64,000 nucleotides of DNA from Bacteroidales bacterium (GCA_016342685.1 JAEINU010000004.1:124001-188000), one strand, 5' to 3'. Positions 17,584 through 26,913 are shown, numbered from the stretch's first letter. The notes: generated by a model from the letters alone, not told the origin. Translations and numbers: made by a program.

Positions 17584-18696
17584 ATGGGAATTTATACAAT
17601 ATATGATAATACAGAAATTGATAATCAAATAGATTTCTTTTTAAACGTTATTATTGAAAAAATATTTACAGTCATAAACCCTAATGAAATTAAATCTATT
17701 GTTTTATGCGGTGGATTTGGCAGAGGCGAAGGAAGTGTGTTTTTTAATAATGAGCAAGTCCAACCCATTAACGATTTCGACATTACAATATTCCCTCGTA
17801 AGAATTTGAACATTTTTAAATTAAGATATTCTGAACAATTAGAAAGCGTTGCTCAAGAATTAGTTAATATAATTCCTATAAAGCAAATTGATCTTGGAAT
17901 TGGTGATCAGAGAAAATTTATAATTCGCACATTAAGACCATTCTTTACTATAAATGCTTTTGAATTTATTCATGGTCATCGTGTACTATTTGGAAAATCA
18001 AATATCCATAATTTAAAATACTTTTATAAATCACATAAAATTCCAATTGCAGAAGGAGTAAAATATCTATATACCCGAGGGAGTGGTTTGCTTATTCCAT
18101 TATTAGATACTTACCAAAATAGTAGTTTAATTAATAACCTGAATACATATATCGAAATTAATAAAGCTAGACTTGCAATTGGTGATAGTTATTTAATTCG
18201 TTATAGAAAATATCACTTTTCGTACCAAAAAAGAATTGAAATAGCAAAAAAAATAAACTTTAATCAATTAGAAAACGGAAATACATTTAAGCAAATGTAC
18301 TTAAATGCGTTAGAATGGAAGCTAACACCAACTAGTATATCTGAAATTAATTTGGAAATAGAATTAAAATCAACTATAGAACATTTCTTAAACTATGCAT
18401 TATGGTATGAGTCTGAGAGAATAAAAAAATATTTTCATAGTACCAATGAATACATTCGTTATAAATTAGACATCTCTAATCATTCCAAATCGGAACGAAA
18501 ACTATACGATCTAAGTAAAGGTTTATATTTATTAAGTATCTTTTTTAATGAAAATAATTATAGTGATTCTTTAAATGAAAAACTATTTTCTATTCACAAA
18601 AACGATCCTATCAAGCATAATTTAGAATATCTCACAAAAAAATATCTAAAGGAATTTCATCCTGGAGGAATTGTTAAACAGTTAATCACTTCATAA
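17584..18696 (+). CDS. Nucleotidyltransferase-like protein of unknown function
   Basis: A 370-residue protein without a clear family name. Near residue 42 it has CGGFGRGEGS followed by INDFDITIF, which fits the GG(S/F)GR ... DxD signature of the Pol-beta-type nucleotidyltransferase fold. The remaining 250 residues look helical and have no motif I can name. It may transfer a nucleotidyl or related group to a sugar-1-phosphate or to a protein, but this is a guess. It lies between an AP-superfamily gene and a glycosyltransferase with tight spacing, so it belongs to the polysaccharide operon. Confidence 0.6.
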   Translation: MGIYTIYDNTEIDNQIDFFLNVIIEKIFTVINPNEIKSIVLCGGFGRGEGSVFFNNEQVQPINDFDITIFPRKNLNIFKLRYSEQLESVAQELVNIIPIKQIDLGIGDQRKFIIRTLRPFFTINAFEFIHGHRVLFGKSNIHNLKYFYKSHKIPIAEGVKYLYTRGSGLLIPLLDTYQNSSLINNLNTYIEINKARLAIGDSYLIRYRKYHFSYQKRIEIAKKINFNQLENGNTFKQMYLNALEWKLTPTSISEINLEIELKSTIEHFLNYALWYESERIKKYFHSTNEYIRYKLDISNHSKSERKLYDLSKGLYLLSIFFNENNYSDSLNEKLFSIHKNDPIKHNLEYLTKKYLKEFHPGGIVKQLITS

Positions 18697-18706
18697 TACA
18701 CATATA

Positions 18707-19804
18707 TTGAAAAATAAAATTTTATTTCTTTTAAAAACGCCTCCTCCAATAACTGGAGCAACTTTAATGAATAAAAGAGTTTGTGTAAGCAAATATCTTA
18801 ATCACGAACATGATATTCACACCATTGAAATTAGCTATAATAAAACCGTTTCTGGTTTTGGAAAACTTAATCCTTTGAAGGCTATTAAATTTATCAAAAT
18901 TTTATTTTCTCTTATTTATCAGTTACTAAGATATAGACCCCATCTGGTCTATTTTCAAATTTCTCCCACAGGAATATCCTTCTTAAGAGATACAATCTTT
19001 GTTATCCTTATTAAACTATTCCGAATAAAACTAGCCTTTCACTTAAGAGGCAAAGGGATAAAAAATAAAATTAAAAACAATTCAATTCTAAGAAATTATT
19101 ATAAATGGATTTTTAAAAATATTTCTGTAATTTGTTTGTCTGAGTTACTTACTTATGATATTGCTGATATTTTTACCGGAACCCCTTTCGTTGTTTACAA
19201 TGGTATGCCAGAATTCAATTTCATTTGTGAAAAAAAAACCGAAAAGAAAGTTAATATTTTATATCTGTCTAACCTTATAAAAGAAAAAGGCGTATTAGAT
19301 TATATAGACACACTATCTATTTTAAATACAAAAGGATTTGATTTTACTGGAACAATCGTTGGTGAGGAATCAGACATTACAAAAGAATATTTATTACATT
19401 ATATAAGTAAAAAAGGACTTTCAAATAGAATTGTTTACCGTGGATCAAAATATAATGATGATAAATTCAAAGAATATTGTACTGCCGATATTTTTTTGTT
19501 TCCTACATATTATTCAGTAGAGGCTTTTCCTGGCGTTGTTTTAGAAGCTATGCAATTTGGTTTACCGGTAATTGCAACGAATGAGGCCTCAATTCCAATC
19601 ATTATTGATGATAATAAGACCGGTTTTTTAGTTGACCCTAAAAGTCCAAGCCAAATTGCAGAAAAACTGGAAATGTTAATTAACAATCCAAATTTACGAA
19701 AAGAAATGGGTGAACGTGGTAAAGAAAAGTTTTTTAAGAATTTCACCTTTGAAATTTTTGAAAAAAATCTTTCTTCAACATTTGACAAAATACTAAAAAA
19801 ATAG
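18707..19804 (+). CDS. Glycosyltransferase family 4
   Basis: A 365-residue GT4-type enzyme. It starts KNKILFLLKTPPPITGATLM, with the glycine-rich N-terminal loop, and the C-terminal EX7E region reads SVEAFPGVVLEAMQFGLPVI followed by TGFLVDPKSPSQIAEKL. The start is TTG at 18707, chosen because the first strand of the Rossmann fold begins there. Ten bases separate it from the previous stop. It likely transfers a sugar to the lipid-linked repeat unit; the specificity is unknown. Confidence 0.88.
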   Translation: MKNKILFLLKTPPPITGATLMNKRVCVSKYLNHEHDIHTIEISYNKTVSGFGKLNPLKAIKFIKILFSLIYQLLRYRPHLVYFQISPTGISFLRDTIFVILIKLFRIKLAFHLRGKGIKNKIKNNSILRNYYKWIFKNISVICLSELLTYDIADIFTGTPFVVYNGMPEFNFICEKKTEKKVNILYLSNLIKEKGVLDYIDTLSILNTKGFDFTGTIVGEESDITKEYLLHYISKKGLSNRIVYRGSKYNDDKFKEYCTADIFLFPTYYSVEAFPGVVLEAMQFGLPVIATNEASIPIIIDDNKTGFLVDPKSPSQIAEKLEMLINNPNLRKEMGERGKEKFFKNFTFEIFEKNLSSTFDKILKK

Positions 19805-19806
19805 AA

Positions 19807-20613
19807 ATGAAATTTTCCGTAATCACTGCAAATTTAAACATGCTGCCATATCTTAAAAAATGTCATGCTTCAATCATGGATCAGAATGTCGATGTTGAGC
19901 ATATAATTGTTGATGGGGGCTCAACGGATGGCTCAGTAGAATGGATAAAAGATAATCCAAACATAATTTCAATTATTGGCAAAGATAAAAGTATGTATGA
20001 TGCCATTAATAAGGGTTTTGATATTGCCAAAGGAGAGTATATTTCCTTTTTAAATGCTGATGAACAATTACTTCCTAAGAGTCTAAAAAAAGCAACTAAT
20101 TTATTTGATAAATATTTAAACTATGACTTTATTTATGGAAATAGAATTGTAATTGATCATCAAAACAAATTTCTTAAAGTAAAAAAATCTTTACCTTTTA
20201 ACAGAAACATTATAATCTACTCACATTTTTATATCTCAAGTTGTTCAACTTTTTTTCGAAGATCGGTACTTGACAGTAAACTTCGTTTTAATGATAAACT
20301 TATTTCAGTTGGAGATGCCGACTTTTTTATAAATGCAATGAATAAAGGCTTCTCATCTAAATATATTAATGAATCTTTTGCAACTTTTATGTTTACGGGT
20401 GATAATTTGAGTTATTCTGATAAAGCTAAAATTGAAAGAAGAAAATGGCAAAAAGAAACCGCTTCTGGCAATATTCTTAAATTGTTATTCTATAAATTAT
20501 TCGCTTATACGTTGAAACTATTTTCTGGCTATTATATTCCTTCTAAAATAAAACTATTTAAAATATATATTAATAATTTAGCAACTCGTGAAGTTGTTTA
20601 TACTAAAAAATGA
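19807..20613 (+). CDS. Glycosyltransferase family 2 (GT-A fold)
   Basis: A 268-residue GT2 enzyme. It shows the nucleotide-binding IIVDGGSTDGSVEW, the helix SMYDAINKGFDIAKGEYI and the metal-binding FLNADEQ at the DxD position. It resembles WcaA/WcaE-type inverting transferases in colanic-acid-like clusters. The gene starts 2 bases after the previous one and overlaps the next by 4 bases (ATGA), so it is translationally coupled to the asparagine-synthase-like gene. Confidence 0.9.
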   Translation: MKFSVITANLNMLPYLKKCHASIMDQNVDVEHIIVDGGSTDGSVEWIKDNPNIISIIGKDKSMYDAINKGFDIAKGEYISFLNADEQLLPKSLKKATNLFDKYLNYDFIYGNRIVIDHQNKFLKVKKSLPFNRNIIIYSHFYISSCSTFFRRSVLDSKLRFNDKLISVGDADFFINAMNKGFSSKYINESFATFMFTGDNLSYSDKAKIERRKWQKETASGNILKLLFYKLFAYTLKLFSGYYIPSKIKLFKIYINNLATREVVYTKK

Positions 20614-22265
20614 GTAGCTATTATTCATTAAAATATAATAAAAATAACGCTACAATTGAGTGGCTATTGGAACCTACAAACCACAAAAATTTTCGCGTCA
20701 TTGAAAATGAAACCTTTTTTATCTTCTGTGAAGGAAATATTTTCAATTATAACTTAATAGATACTTCAGATCAAATAAAGTTAACCAATGAATTAAAAAA
20801 TAACATTAACTATTTAGAAGGAGACTTCTCTTTATTTGTATATGATAAAAGAGATAAATCTTTAATTATAACTAACGATTTAACAGCATCGAAAAAAATA
20901 TTCTTTTATAACTCTTTAGAATACTTACAATTTTCTAATAGCATTTATTTGTGTATACCTCAGAATTGGACATTAAATAAATCAGGGCTTGCTCAGTATT
21001 TAGCCAATGGGTTTACATTTTCAGGGAATACTCTTATCGAAGAAATATCAAATTTACAATATGCTACTCTTTTGAAAGTTGCACATTACTCTTTATCTAA
21101 AGATCAATATTGGAAATATACTATTAAAAGTGTGGACAAGCGTCCTTCAGTAGCTGATTATAAGAAATTCGATCAATTATTTACTGCTGCAATTAAAAAG
21201 AGAATAAAAGGGCAAGATATAATTTCATTAAGCGGTGGATTTGAATCCACTTCAATTGCCTTAAAACTGAGTCAATCTAAGCCTTATTTAGAGTCGTTCT
21301 CATATTATGGAGAACTATCTGATATGTTTGATAAAAAAGCGGTTATTCAACAAAACAAACATTTAAAAATATCGAATCACTTTTTTAAAATAAAACGAAA
21401 AAAATCTAAATCATTCTTTTTATTAAACTCATTATTAGGAATGGGTGTTTCAAATATATGCAGAGAATTAGAAGTCATCATTGAATTAAAAAAAACATAT
21501 AAAGAATATAATATCTTTTTCGGTGAAGAAACCTTTGGTATTAATAAAAATAAAAAAAACATCACTGATAATCTGCGACTATTAAATGGTGAGAAGTTAT
21601 CTAAACACTACAAAAAATACATAAATACTAAGATAATTGATCAAATATCCTCTTTATTAAATAATGATATCCTTTCGCATATTAACAATAACAAAAGCGA
21701 AGAAAAAAACAAAATAGATGAATTATACTACGAAATTCAAACTACGAATAAATTCACTAATTGGAGATACTTTTTTTGGGAACATTTTTTCTCAGCTTCA
21801 AATCCTTTATTAGACAATAGTCTAATTCAATTCACATCTAAATTATCTCCCCTACAGCGTGATGATAAAAAATTTTTCGTTGATTATAATCATTTTGTAA
21901 ATAAAGAATTTTATTCAAAAACAAAAAGAGCTGGATCAAAAGGATATTTAGAAAAAATTGAAGGATTCATTGAATTAATTATTACTAAAATTAGTCAGAA
22001 AAATAATTCTTTTCTTACAGTACCAACTAAATTAAGGATGATTCTAACTGAAACGAAAAATCTCTTTAATTATGTAATAAGTTTACTACTGTCTTCAATA
22101 AATTCACGTTTTTCTACTAAAAGTTATATCCCGGAAATAACAAAGTATAACAGAGTTGTCCTATTAAATACCACAATTGAATTATTTAATAAAACGGCTG
22201 AGATAAAAGACGTTAAATCGCGCAGTACACTCATTGAAAAATTAATCTCCCAAAACATTAATTAA
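20610..22265 (+). CDS. Asparagine-synthase-like amidotransferase/ligase
   Basis: A 551-residue AsnB-type protein. The N-terminal half resembles the Ntn glutaminase domain but begins MSSYY, so the essential Cys2 is missing and glutamine hydrolysis in cis is unlikely. The second half has the PP-loop at residues 208-213 as SGGFES, where SGG(L/V/M)DS is usual; the Asp is replaced by Glu. Such enzymes in O-antigen loci amidate uronic acids or join amino groups to carboxylates. It overlaps the GT2 gene and precedes an ATP-grasp gene by 8 bases; the two may act in one decoration step. Family assignment is good, activity uncertain. Confidence 0.78.
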   Translation: MSSYYSLKYNKNNATIEWLLEPTNHKNFRVIENETFFIFCEGNIFNYNLIDTSDQIKLTNELKNNINYLEGDFSLFVYDKRDKSLIITNDLTASKKIFFYNSLEYLQFSNSIYLCIPQNWTLNKSGLAQYLANGFTFSGNTLIEEISNLQYATLLKVAHYSLSKDQYWKYTIKSVDKRPSVADYKKFDQLFTAAIKKRIKGQDIISLSGGFESTSIALKLSQSKPYLESFSYYGELSDMFDKKAVIQQNKHLKISNHFFKIKRKKSKSFFLLNSLLGMGVSNICRELEVIIELKKTYKEYNIFFGEETFGINKNKKNITDNLRLLNGEKLSKHYKKYINTKIIDQISSLLNNDILSHINNNKSEEKNKIDELYYEIQTTNKFTNWRYFFWEHFFSASNPLLDNSLIQFTSKLSPLQRDDKKFFVDYNHFVNKEFYSKTKRAGSKGYLEKIEGFIELIITKISQKNNSFLTVPTKLRMILTETKNLFNYVISLLLSSINSRFSTKSYIPEITKYNRVVLLNTTIELFNKTAEIKDVKSRSTLIEKLISQNIN

Positions 22266-22273
22266 ATTCCATT

Positions 22274-23422
22274 ATGAATAACAATAATAAACCTGGAGTA
22301 ATTGTTATAGGCGGGCATGTTCAAGGATTAGGTATAATCAGAGTATTCGGTAAAAACAATATACCTGTTATTTTATTAGATGATACCAAACATAACATTG
22401 GACGATATTCAAGATATTTAGAAAAATTTTTTTTTACTCCAAAAAATCAAATATTAGACCAACTACTAATTTTAAAAAAAGAGAACTGTTTTCAGAATTG
22501 GTTAATTCTTCCGACAAACGACTTTCAAGTAAAAATATTAAGTCAAAATTTTAAAGAGCTTTCAGGATATTTTAAAATTTCAACAGCTCCTTGGGATATT
22601 GTAATAAAATGTTACAATAAAATTAACACCTATAAAATTGCAAAATCGTTAGAAATTGATATCCCGGATACTTTTTTTCCTAAAGATAAGGCGGAGCTTA
22701 AAAACATAGAAATTGAATTCCCATGTATTATTAAACCGGCAGTAATGCACACTTTTCATGAAAAAACAAAAAAGAAAGTTCTTATTTGTAAAAACAAAGA
22801 AGAACTAGCTGTCAATTATGATAGAGCATTGCATTTAATCCCTAGAGATGAAATAATTATACAAGAAATTATTAAAGGTTCAAGTTATAACCAATATTCT
22901 GCCTGTTTTCTTTATACAAAGAATAAAATTATTAATTGCATTACGGTCCGTCGAAAAAGACAACACCCTATAGACTTTGGAAATGCTACGACATATGCAG
23001 AAACCGTTGAAATTACAGAATTAAAAGAAAAAGGAGAAAAACTTTTAAATTCTATTAATTACAATGGCATTTGTGAAATAGAATTTAAATATGATGACCA
23101 TGATAAAAAATATAAGTTTTTGGAAATTAACCCTAGAACCTGGAAATGGCATTATATTTCTGAAGCCGCTAAGGTTCCTTTTTTGTTGAATTTATATAAG
23201 TTACACAATAATCTAAATCTAGAAATAACAGAAACTTGGCAAGAATCTGCTTGGACTCATATACTAACCGATGTATTTATAAGATTTCTTCACTTTATAA
23301 AAAGACAAAAAACTAAGAAAGAAATTCGTTCCAACAAGATTTATGCTGTTTGGGATACTAAAGATTTAAAACCATTTATAATGGAAAAACTACTATTAGT
23401 CTATTTAATTATTAAAAGATAA
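22274..23422 (+). CDS. ATP-grasp carboxylate-amine ligase-like protein
   Basis: A 382-residue protein with a pre-ATP-grasp Rossmann start (VIVIGGHVQGLGIIRVFG) and an ATP-grasp core: CIIKPAVMH, IIQEIIKGSSYNQYS, and the Mg-binding segment CEIEFKYDD ... FLEINPRTWKW. It resembles ligases that join an amino acid to a carboxylate (for example D-aspartate ligase types). Beside the AsnB-like gene it suggests amino-acid or amide decoration of an acidic sugar, possibly the lactyl group made by the MurA/MurB pair. That link is inference. Confidence 0.8.
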   Translation: MNNNNKPGVIVIGGHVQGLGIIRVFGKNNIPVILLDDTKHNIGRYSRYLEKFFFTPKNQILDQLLILKKENCFQNWLILPTNDFQVKILSQNFKELSGYFKISTAPWDIVIKCYNKINTYKIAKSLEIDIPDTFFPKDKAELKNIEIEFPCIIKPAVMHTFHEKTKKKVLICKNKEELAVNYDRALHLIPRDEIIIQEIIKGSSYNQYSACFLYTKNKIINCITVRRKRQHPIDFGNATTYAETVEITELKEKGEKLLNSINYNGICEIEFKYDDHDKKYKFLEINPRTWKWHYISEAAKVPFLLNLYKLHNNLNLEITETWQESAWTHILTDVFIRFLHFIKRQKTKKEIRSNKIYAVWDTKDLKPFIMEKLLLVYLIIKR

Positions 23423-23426
23423 CCTT

Positions 23427-24230
23427 ATGATAGAATTCTTACTATTGATAGAAACAGTAATAATAAGTACAATAATGTACTTATATCTGATTCATAAAAC
23501 CAAAATAAATAAAAAGTTTTTATTTATTGATAACATAATTGTAATTACTTTTTCATTTGCATTAACTTTTATTTTGTATTTATCGACTAAATTCAATTAT
23601 TCAGTCTTATATTTTCTTATTGCAGGATTGCTGGTAATTACAGATGGATTCGCACTTACAATGATTCGCTTTTGGAGAACTCCAAATCGCAAGTTAAAGG
23701 CTAAGGAAAATGAATTAATTTCTCCTGCAGATGGAAATATCATTTATATTAAAAGAATAGAAAAAGGTGAAACACCTATCTCCATAAAAAATGGTTTAAG
23801 TATTACACTGAACGAATTAACAAAAACTACTCTTTTAAATAGTCCTTGTTGGTTGATTGGAATTAATATGACTCCTTTTGACGTTCATAAAAATTGTTCT
23901 CCAATAGAAGGAGAAGTTATATTAAATGAACATTTTGACGGAAAGTTTCTTTCATTAAAGAATACTGATGCGCTAACTCAAAATGAAAGACAGACAATTG
24001 TTATTAAAAATAATGTTTCTAAAATCGGAATTGTTCAAACAGCTTCTCGATTAGTTAGAAGGATAGATAGCTATGTTAAGAAGGGTGACATCATAAAAAA
24101 GGGAGAATGGTATGGAATGATCCGATTCGGAAGTCAGGTTGATTTAATCATCCCTATTGATTATACCGTTAATGTAAATTTGAAGCAACAGGTTTATGCA
24201 GTAAAAACCATTATTGCTTTTAAAAATTAA
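23427..24230 (+). CDS. Phosphatidylserine decarboxylase family protein in the capsule locus
   Basis: A 267-residue homologue of the phosphatidylserine decarboxylase proenzyme. Self-cleavage at Gly235-Ser236 in RFGSQVD would form the pyruvoyl group; the short FGSQ form resembles the A-type proenzymes rather than the LGST of E. coli Psd. The other triad members fit Asp102 (SPADG) and His154 (DVHKN). The N-terminal 90 residues hold about three hydrophobic helices, so it is a membrane protein. Whether it makes phosphatidylethanolamine or acts on a serine-phosphate group of a lipid-linked glycan is open. It lies 4 bases from both neighbours. Confidence 0.87.
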   Translation: MIEFLLLIETVIISTIMYLYLIHKTKINKKFLFIDNIIVITFSFALTFILYLSTKFNYSVLYFLIAGLLVITDGFALTMIRFWRTPNRKLKAKENELISPADGNIIYIKRIEKGETPISIKNGLSITLNELTKTTLLNSPCWLIGINMTPFDVHKNCSPIEGEVILNEHFDGKFLSLKNTDALTQNERQTIVIKNNVSKIGIVQTASRLVRRIDSYVKKGDIIKKGEWYGMIRFGSQVDLIIPIDYTVNVNLKQQVYAVKTIIAFKN

Positions 24231-24234
24231 CTTT

Positions 24235-24987
24235 ATGACCTTATCGAAGTTTGATATATTGGGTGTTAAATTCAATTTAATAAATGAAAAAGAAGTAATT
24301 GAGCTTCTTTTAAATTATGATTACAAAAATAAAAATTACATTTGCTTTCCATCAACAGATACAATTACATTAGCTGAAAAGAACAATACTTTACAGCAAA
24401 TACTTAACAATTCTTTTTTAACTTTAATAGATGGCAAATTCACCGAACTAATTGCGCGGTACAAGGGAAAAAATGCAAAGGTAACTTCTGCTTTTAATAT
24501 TTTAGACACTTTATTACAATCAAATTTATCTCATTTCTTTTATGGCCTCAGTGAAGAAGATATAATTATTTTAAAAGCAAAACTTAAAGAAAAGTATCCC
24601 GAAGCCAGAATCTTGGGATTTAAGTCTCCTCCCTTCTTATCTCTCAATGAAATAAAAGATAATATATCAGTTCAATCAGATTTTGAATTTATTAATTCAT
24701 TGAAACCTGATTTAATTTGGTTGGGGATAAGCACTCCTAAGCAAGATTATATGGCACACTATAACTTACAAAACATTGATCAAGGGTTATTTGTTTGTAT
24801 TGGTGCTGTATTTTTATACATGGCGGATTTAGTAAACCCTGGTCCAAGTTGGGTAAAGAAACTTGGGATAAAATGGTTGTATAGATTAATCCAAGAACCC
24901 AAAAGACTTTGGAAACATACACTTTTAACTTCTTTTGATTTTATAAAGTTAATAATAAAAGAAACTTTCAAGAAAAAGAAATCTTAA
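24235..24987 (+). CDS. WecG/TagA/CpsF family glycosyltransferase (GT26)
   Basis: A 250-residue GT26 enzyme. The family pattern is complete: FPSTDTITLAEKN, DGKFTELIARY, HFFYGLSEEDI, WLGISTPKQDYMA and the C-terminal WLYRLIQEPKRLWKH. Members transfer N-acetylmannosamine(-uronate) to undecaprenyl-diphosphate-GlcNAc. The ATG at 24235 is chosen over the TTG at 24214, since the latter overlaps psd and adds unrelated residues. It would add the second sugar of the repeat unit, following the initiating transferase encoded at 28477. Confidence 0.9.
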   Translation: MTLSKFDILGVKFNLINEKEVIELLLNYDYKNKNYICFPSTDTITLAEKNNTLQQILNNSFLTLIDGKFTELIARYKGKNAKVTSAFNILDTLLQSNLSHFFYGLSEEDIIILKAKLKEKYPEARILGFKSPPFLSLNEIKDNISVQSDFEFINSLKPDLIWLGISTPKQDYMAHYNLQNIDQGLFVCIGAVFLYMADLVNPGPSWVKKLGIKWLYRLIQEPKRLWKHTLLTSFDFIKLIIKETFKKKKS

Positions 24988-24995
24988 ATCTAAAT

Positions 24996-25043
24996 ATGAT
25001 GAAAAATATCTTGAAATTATTCATAATGCTATTAATTAAATGA
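24996..25043 (+). CDS. Possible 15-residue leader ORF before udk
   Basis: A tiny frame MMKNILKLFIMLLIK whose TGA overlaps the ATG of the uridine kinase gene (ATGA). The overlap would allow translational coupling, and the peptide is hydrophobic with basic ends. It may equally be a remnant of a deleted gene or chance; codon statistics cannot decide at this length. Confidence 0.2.
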   Translation: MMKNILKLFIMLLIK

Positions 25044-25654
25044 AACCAATAATAATAGGAATTGCAGGAGGAACCGGATCCGGTAAAACAACTATTGTTG
25101 ATATTATACAACAACAAATAGGAGAAAAAATTACCTTATTAAAACAGGATTCCTATTATAAAGACTTTTCGCATTTATCAGCTGCAAAACGAGATAAAAT
25201 AAATTTTGACCACCCAAGTGCTTTCGATACCAAATTATTTATTGAGCACATTAACTCTTTAAAATCGAATATTTTTGTTCAGGCTCCTACATATGATTAT
25301 ATTACACATACACGTACAAAAAAAACAATTAAAAAGGTTCCAAACAAAATCATTATTGTAGAAGGAATTCTAATTTTTGAAAATGCAAAAGTTCGTAATC
25401 TTTTAGATATTAAAATTTATGTAGATACAGATGCAGATTTACGCATATTAAGAAGAATTACACGCGACATCAAAGAACGTGGGCGTAATTTAACTTCTAT
25501 TGTAAATCAATATTATGAAACTGTTCGCCCTATGCATATTAAATTTGTTGAACCCAGCAAACGTTTTGCCGATGTTATAGTTCCCGAAGGAGGAGAAAAT
25601 AAAATTGCCATAAATATGATTCTTTCTCAAATTCAAAATATTCTTAAATTTTAA
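25040..25654 (+). CDS. udk: Uridine kinase
   Basis: A 204-residue P-loop kinase that phosphorylates uridine and cytidine in nucleotide salvage. Walker A is GGTGSGKTT at 10-18; KQDSYYKDF, FDHPSAFD and the lid segment RRITRDIKERGR are all characteristic of Udk. Length equals the usual 205-210 residues. A salvage gene in a capsule operon could raise the supply of UDP-sugars, but it may simply be the chromosomal gene at the flank of an older insertion point. It lies 2 bases before the next gene. Confidence 0.95.
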   Translation: MKPIIIGIAGGTGSGKTTIVDIIQQQIGEKITLLKQDSYYKDFSHLSAAKRDKINFDHPSAFDTKLFIEHINSLKSNIFVQAPTYDYITHTRTKKTIKKVPNKIIIVEGILIFENAKVRNLLDIKIYVDTDADLRILRRITRDIKERGRNLTSIVNQYYETVRPMHIKFVEPSKRFADVIVPEGGENKIAINMILSQIQNILKF

Positions 25655-25656
25655 GA

Positions 25657-26472
25657 ATGGATTTCACTCTCAAAACATACAAATCTTTATTAAATGCTCT
25701 TGTAAAACAAGAGTACACTTTCCAAACCTTTCAGCAGTTTATAGAAAATCCTGAAAAAAAATCTATAATACTGCGACACGATGTAGATAAAAACCCCGAA
25801 AATTCTTTACGCTTTGCCAAAATACAACACGAATTAGGCATTAAAGGGAGTTATTATTTTAGGATTGTACCGCAAAGTTTTAACATAGAAATAATTGAAA
25901 AGATTGCAAGTCTTGGACATGAAATTGGATATCATTACGAAGATGTAGATTTTGCTTCGCAAAATCACAAGATAAAAGATAAAAGTCAAAAGTCAAAAGA
26001 AGAATTTGAAAAGGAACTTGCCGCCAAAGCAATTGAGTCATTTGAAAAACACCTTCAAGAATTACGAAAATATTATCCTGTAAAAACTATTTGTATGCAT
26101 GGTAGTCCGCTATCTAAATACGACAATAAGTTGCTTTGGAAATATTATAATTATAAAGATTATGGAATTATTGGTGAACCCTATTTTGATGTAGATTTCT
26201 CGAAAGTACTTTATTTAACTGATACTGGAAGAAGATGGGATGGAGATCGAGTTAGCATACGCGATAAAGTAAAAAGTAAAAAGATAAAAGATAAAAGTTT
26301 TAGAAAGACAACAGATATAATAAGTGCCGCTGAAAAAGGGGAACTACCTAATCAAATTATGTTTACTTTTCATCCTCAGCGCTGGACAGATAATTCAACG
26401 GCTTGGACTAAAGAATTGGTTTGGCAGAATACTAAGAACATAATAAAGTTCTTTCTAAATAGAATAAGATAA
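25657..26472 (+). CDS. NodB-like polysaccharide deacetylase family protein
   Basis: A 271-residue protein with the metal-binding start of the NodB fold: ILRHDVDKNP (His41-Asp42, Asp44) and later GHEIGYHYEDVDF, CMHGSPLSKYD and a C-terminal FTFHPQRW. Such enzymes remove N-acetyl groups from sugars; this subgroup is often found in capsule loci without a known substrate. There is no signal peptide, so it would act in the cytoplasm. The last 37 codons and more than 200 bases downstream of the gene occur again at 27779-28105, on the other side of the dinD-like gene. Confidence 0.82.
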   Translation: MDFTLKTYKSLLNALVKQEYTFQTFQQFIENPEKKSIILRHDVDKNPENSLRFAKIQHELGIKGSYYFRIVPQSFNIEIIEKIASLGHEIGYHYEDVDFASQNHKIKDKSQKSKEEFEKELAAKAIESFEKHLQELRKYYPVKTICMHGSPLSKYDNKLLWKYYNYKDYGIIGEPYFDVDFSKVLYLTDTGRRWDGDRVSIRDKVKSKKIKDKSFRKTTDIISAAEKGELPNQIMFTFHPQRWTDNSTAWTKELVWQNTKNIIKFFLNRIR

Positions 26473-26705
26473 AGTTTTACACAAAAACCACTTCGACGGG
26501 CTCAGTGTGACAATAAAGTACTTTTTGAATAAAGTTAGGTAGTCATACTTCGACAAGCTCAGCATGACAAAAGAGATTTCCGATCGATGTCGGAAATGAC
26601 AAGGTGAAATAGATCCCAAATTATTGATAGGAATAACAAATAACTGTCGCACTTCGACAGGCTCAGTGTGACTAGTGTCAATATGCAGGGATGAGTCATC
26701 CTTCG
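26357..26705. repeat. Direct repeat, left copy: deacetylase tail plus downstream repeats
   Basis: The last 37 codons of the deacetylase gene (from ATG at 26359) and the following noncoding region match 27777-28105 closely. Identical stretches include the end of the gene, CACTTCGACGGGCTCAGTG, and GATCCCAAATTATTGATAGG with following bases. This copy contains a hairpin at about 26540-26570 that the right copy lacks. Confidence 0.85.
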
Positions 26706-26913
26706 ACAAGCTCAGCATGACAAAAAGAGATTTCCGATCGATGTCGGAAATGACAAGATGAAAAAGATCCCCCTATGAAACTAGGGAACTTTTATTCCCG
26801 TTGGTCATGAAAATAGTTCTCACGAACAACGAGAGTAATGACAGTATACGTTTTTTAGCAGTAGAATATAATATTTTAATAATAAACTTAGCTCCTTAAA
26901 ACAAAAGCAGAAA
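26473..26913. repeat. Repeat-rich intergenic region before dinD-like gene
   Basis: 441 bases without a gene. Palindromes of the TCGACAGGCTC type lie near 26488-26512, 26541-26568, 26647-26672 and 26696-26722. A second palindrome type, TTTCCGATCGATGTCGGAAA, occurs twice, at about 26576-26596 and 26729-26749. A third type (AGTTCTCACGAAC ... GAGAGTAATGAC) lies at 26813-26842. The last 70 bases are A+T-rich and probably hold the promoter of the next gene, though no clear TAnnTTTG is seen. Confidence 0.75.

Noticed and set aside
26455-26718. Minus-strand reading frame rich in LSLSK-type peptides
   Set aside because: This is translated repeat (cores TCGACAAGCTC). The same peptide appears at 27938-28132 and 30012-30227, all in repeats.
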